Of a DNA stretch of 64,000 nucleotides, positions 62,804-64,000 are shown piece after piece. Position 1 is the first letter of the stretch; each line of letters begins with the position of its first letter. The DNA lies in NCBI RefSeq assembly GCF_017086445.1, contig NZ_CP070968.1, positions 3,100,001 through 3,164,000 on the forward strand, read 5' to 3'. The position numbers were made by a program, and so were the translations under genes. This DNA comes from Brevundimonas fontaquae (GTDB taxonomy: Bacteria > Pseudomonadota > Alphaproteobacteria > Caulobacterales > Caulobacteraceae). The notes beneath the pieces are model-generated. The model did no database searches, was not told the DNA's origin, and saw nothing but the letters and a program-made list of their open reading frames with translations.

Positions 62804-64000
62804 ATGAGCACCTCCAGCGCCCGCTACGTCTCGACCCGAGGCCAATCTTCCGAAACCGATTTCGCCGACGCCCTGCTGCGCGGCATCGCGCCCGACGGCG
62901 GCCTCTATATTCCCACCGCCTGGCCCAGCCTGTCGCCCGCCGCCTGGACCGGAACGGCCGACTACAAGCCGATCGCGCTGCAAGCGATCGCCACCTTCAT
63001 CGGCGACGCCCTGCCCGCCGGCGCGCTGGACCGCGCGCTGGACCGACTGACCGCCGGGTTCAACCATCCGCTGGTCACGCCTCTGGTCGAGCTGGAGCCG
63101 GGCCTGTTCGTGCTGGAACTGTTTCACGGCCCGACCGCCGCCTTCAAGGATCTGGCGATGCAGCTGGTCGCCAGCCTGACGGACGAGGCCCTGGCCGCGT
63201 CGGGCGAGCGTCTAACCATCCTGACCGCCACCTCAGGCGACACCGGCGCCGCCGCCGTGCGCGCCTTCGCCGGCGCCAAGTCCGTCGATCTGGTCGTGCT
63301 CCACCCGCTGGACCGCGTCTCGCCGGTTCAACGCAAACAGATGACGACGGTCGAGGCGGACAATGTCCTGAACCTGGCCGTGCGCGGTGATTTCGACGAC
63401 TGCCAGCGTCTGGTGAAGGGCCTGCTGGCCGACGAGGCGCTGCGCGAACGCGGCCGCCTGTCCTCGGTCAATTCGATCAACTGGGCGCGGCTCGCGGGCC
63501 AGATCCCCTACTATGTTTCCGCGACCGCACAGCTGGGCGGGGCCGCGACCTTCGTCGTGCCGACCGGCAACTTCGGCGACGCCTTCGCCGGCATCGCCGC
63601 CACGAAGATGGGCCTGCCGTCGAACGGCTTCGTCGCCGCCGTGAACCAGAACGACGCCCTGGCCCGCGCCCTGCATGACGGCCTATATTCACGCCGTCCG
63701 GCGGTCGAAAGCGGCAGCGTCTCCATGGATGTGCAGGCGCCGTCCAACTTCGAGCGGCTGGTGTTCGAGGGGACGGGCCGCGACGCCGAGGCGACGCGCG
63801 TGGTGTTCGAAACCTTCGCCCGCGACGGCGCCATCGCCTTCGATCCGGCGCTGCTTACCGCCCTTCGCGACCACGTCTCGGCGGTTTCCATCGACGAGGA
63901 TGAGACGCGCGCCGAGATCGCCCACGCCTATGAGACCTGGGGCCGTGTCGTGTGCCCGCACACGGCCGTGGCGCTGGCCGCCGCGCGACGGCAGGACCGC
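62804..64000 (+). CDS. thrC: Threonine synthase (C-terminus beyond window)
   Basis: Last step of threonine synthesis: PLP-dependent conversion of O-phosphohomoserine to threonine. 399 codons from ATG 62804 stay open to the window edge. YVSTRGQ and DGGLYIP open the protein, LFHGPTAAFKDLAMQ carries the PLP-binding Lys (about residue 113), and TATSGDTGAAA and VPTGNFGDAFAG follow, with CPHTAVALAAA near the end. It often sits beside an M16 peptidase gene and the oxidase cluster in related genomes; here it stands apart. Confidence 0.96.
   Translation, partial: MSTSSARYVSTRGQSSETDFADALLRGIAPDGGLYIPTAWPSLSPAAWTGTADYKPIALQAIATFIGDALPAGALDRALDRLTAGFNHPLVTPLVELEPGLFVLELFHGPTAAFKDLAMQLVASLTDEALAASGERLTILTATSGDTGAAAVRAFAGAKSVDLVVLHPLDRVSPVQRKQMTTVEADNVLNLAVRGDFDDCQRLVKGLLADEALRERGRLSSVNSINWARLAGQIPYYVSATAQLGGAATFVVPTGNFGDAFAGIAATKMGLPSNGFVAAVNQNDALARALHDGLYSRRPAVESGSVSMDVQAPSNFERLVFEGTGRDAEATRVVFETFARDGAIAFDPALLTALRDHVSAVSIDEDETRAEIAHAYETWGRVVCPHTAVALAAARRQDR

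Overview
The window is a high-GC (about two thirds G+C), densely packed alphaproteobacterial chromosome segment. Gene content and style point to the Caulobacteraceae, most likely Brevundimonas or a near relative. The grounds are a PdeA-like GEDEF-EAL phosphodiesterase, an aa3 cytochrome oxidase cluster with the small CoxF-type gene, ParDE and YefM-YoeB toxin-antitoxin pairs, PhbB and MerR-controlled acyl-CoA dehydrogenases. Two families of short palindromic intergenic repeats fit the same assignment. The taxonomic call is inference from gene content, not from a marker gene. I see no rRNA, tRNA, CRISPR array, prophage or complete insertion sequence.

Layout. 1-5 kb: nhaA (cut by the left edge, with a structured leader), selO, a DUF2975 membrane protein with its small HTH regulator, and a DoxX-like protein. 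4.5-8.1 kb: a MerR regulator followed by two acyl-CoA dehydrogenases, the second one taking its ribosome binding site from the end of a 150-bp inverted-repeat element. 8.4-14.9 kb: yefM-yoeB fused by overlap to rsmE, gshA, a hybrid histidine kinase, and parD-parE fused by overlap to a DUF72 gene. 15-21.4 kb: alcohol dehydrogenase, phbB, an exported protein, gloB with a divergent methyltransferase, sixA, DUF952 and pyrD. 21.4-25 kb: a membrane hybrid kinase, an orphan vsr, peroxiredoxin and YqgE.

25-30.3 kb: an outer-membrane barrel, a PP2C phosphatase-Ser/Thr kinase fusion, then a sulfide/persulfide module. The module comprises TauE-type exporter, rhodanese and a BigR-like regulator, with a divergent persulfide-dioxygenase-type hydrolase. 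30.3-41.5 kb: pdeA, a GNAT acetyltransferase, TetR and its divergent PF10118-type hydrolase, an exported DUF1800-DUF1501 pair, a SulP transporter with a candidate leader RNA, a cold shock protein, two small enzymes and a low-GC orphan gene.

41.5-49.8 kb (minus strand): the cytochrome c oxidase biogenesis cluster coxB-coxA-ctaB-coxF-ctaG-NUDIX-coxC-DUF983-surf1-M16 peptidase. Many of its junctions are 4-nt overlaps, including apparent TTG and CTG starts. 50-64 kb: a PadR-DUF1700-DUF2807 envelope module, ubiA, a lipoprotein, an HTH/membrane protein/hydrolase regulon sharing one operator, a fatty acid desaturase and an ETF-beta lysine methyltransferase homologue. It ends with a DJ-1 protein, a zinc metallopeptidase, pgm, a second TauE-like protein, a double aspartyl protease and thrC, which is cut by the right edge.

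No single cassette is an obviously new defence or metabolic system. The most promising unexplained signals are regulatory: candidate leader RNAs before nhaA and sulP, ordered operator arrays at 2881-2925 and 3801-3839, a shared CTGAC/GTCAG operator at 54.8-55.5 kb, the NTGA-linked cox operon, and mobile-like inverted repeats that contribute translation signals.
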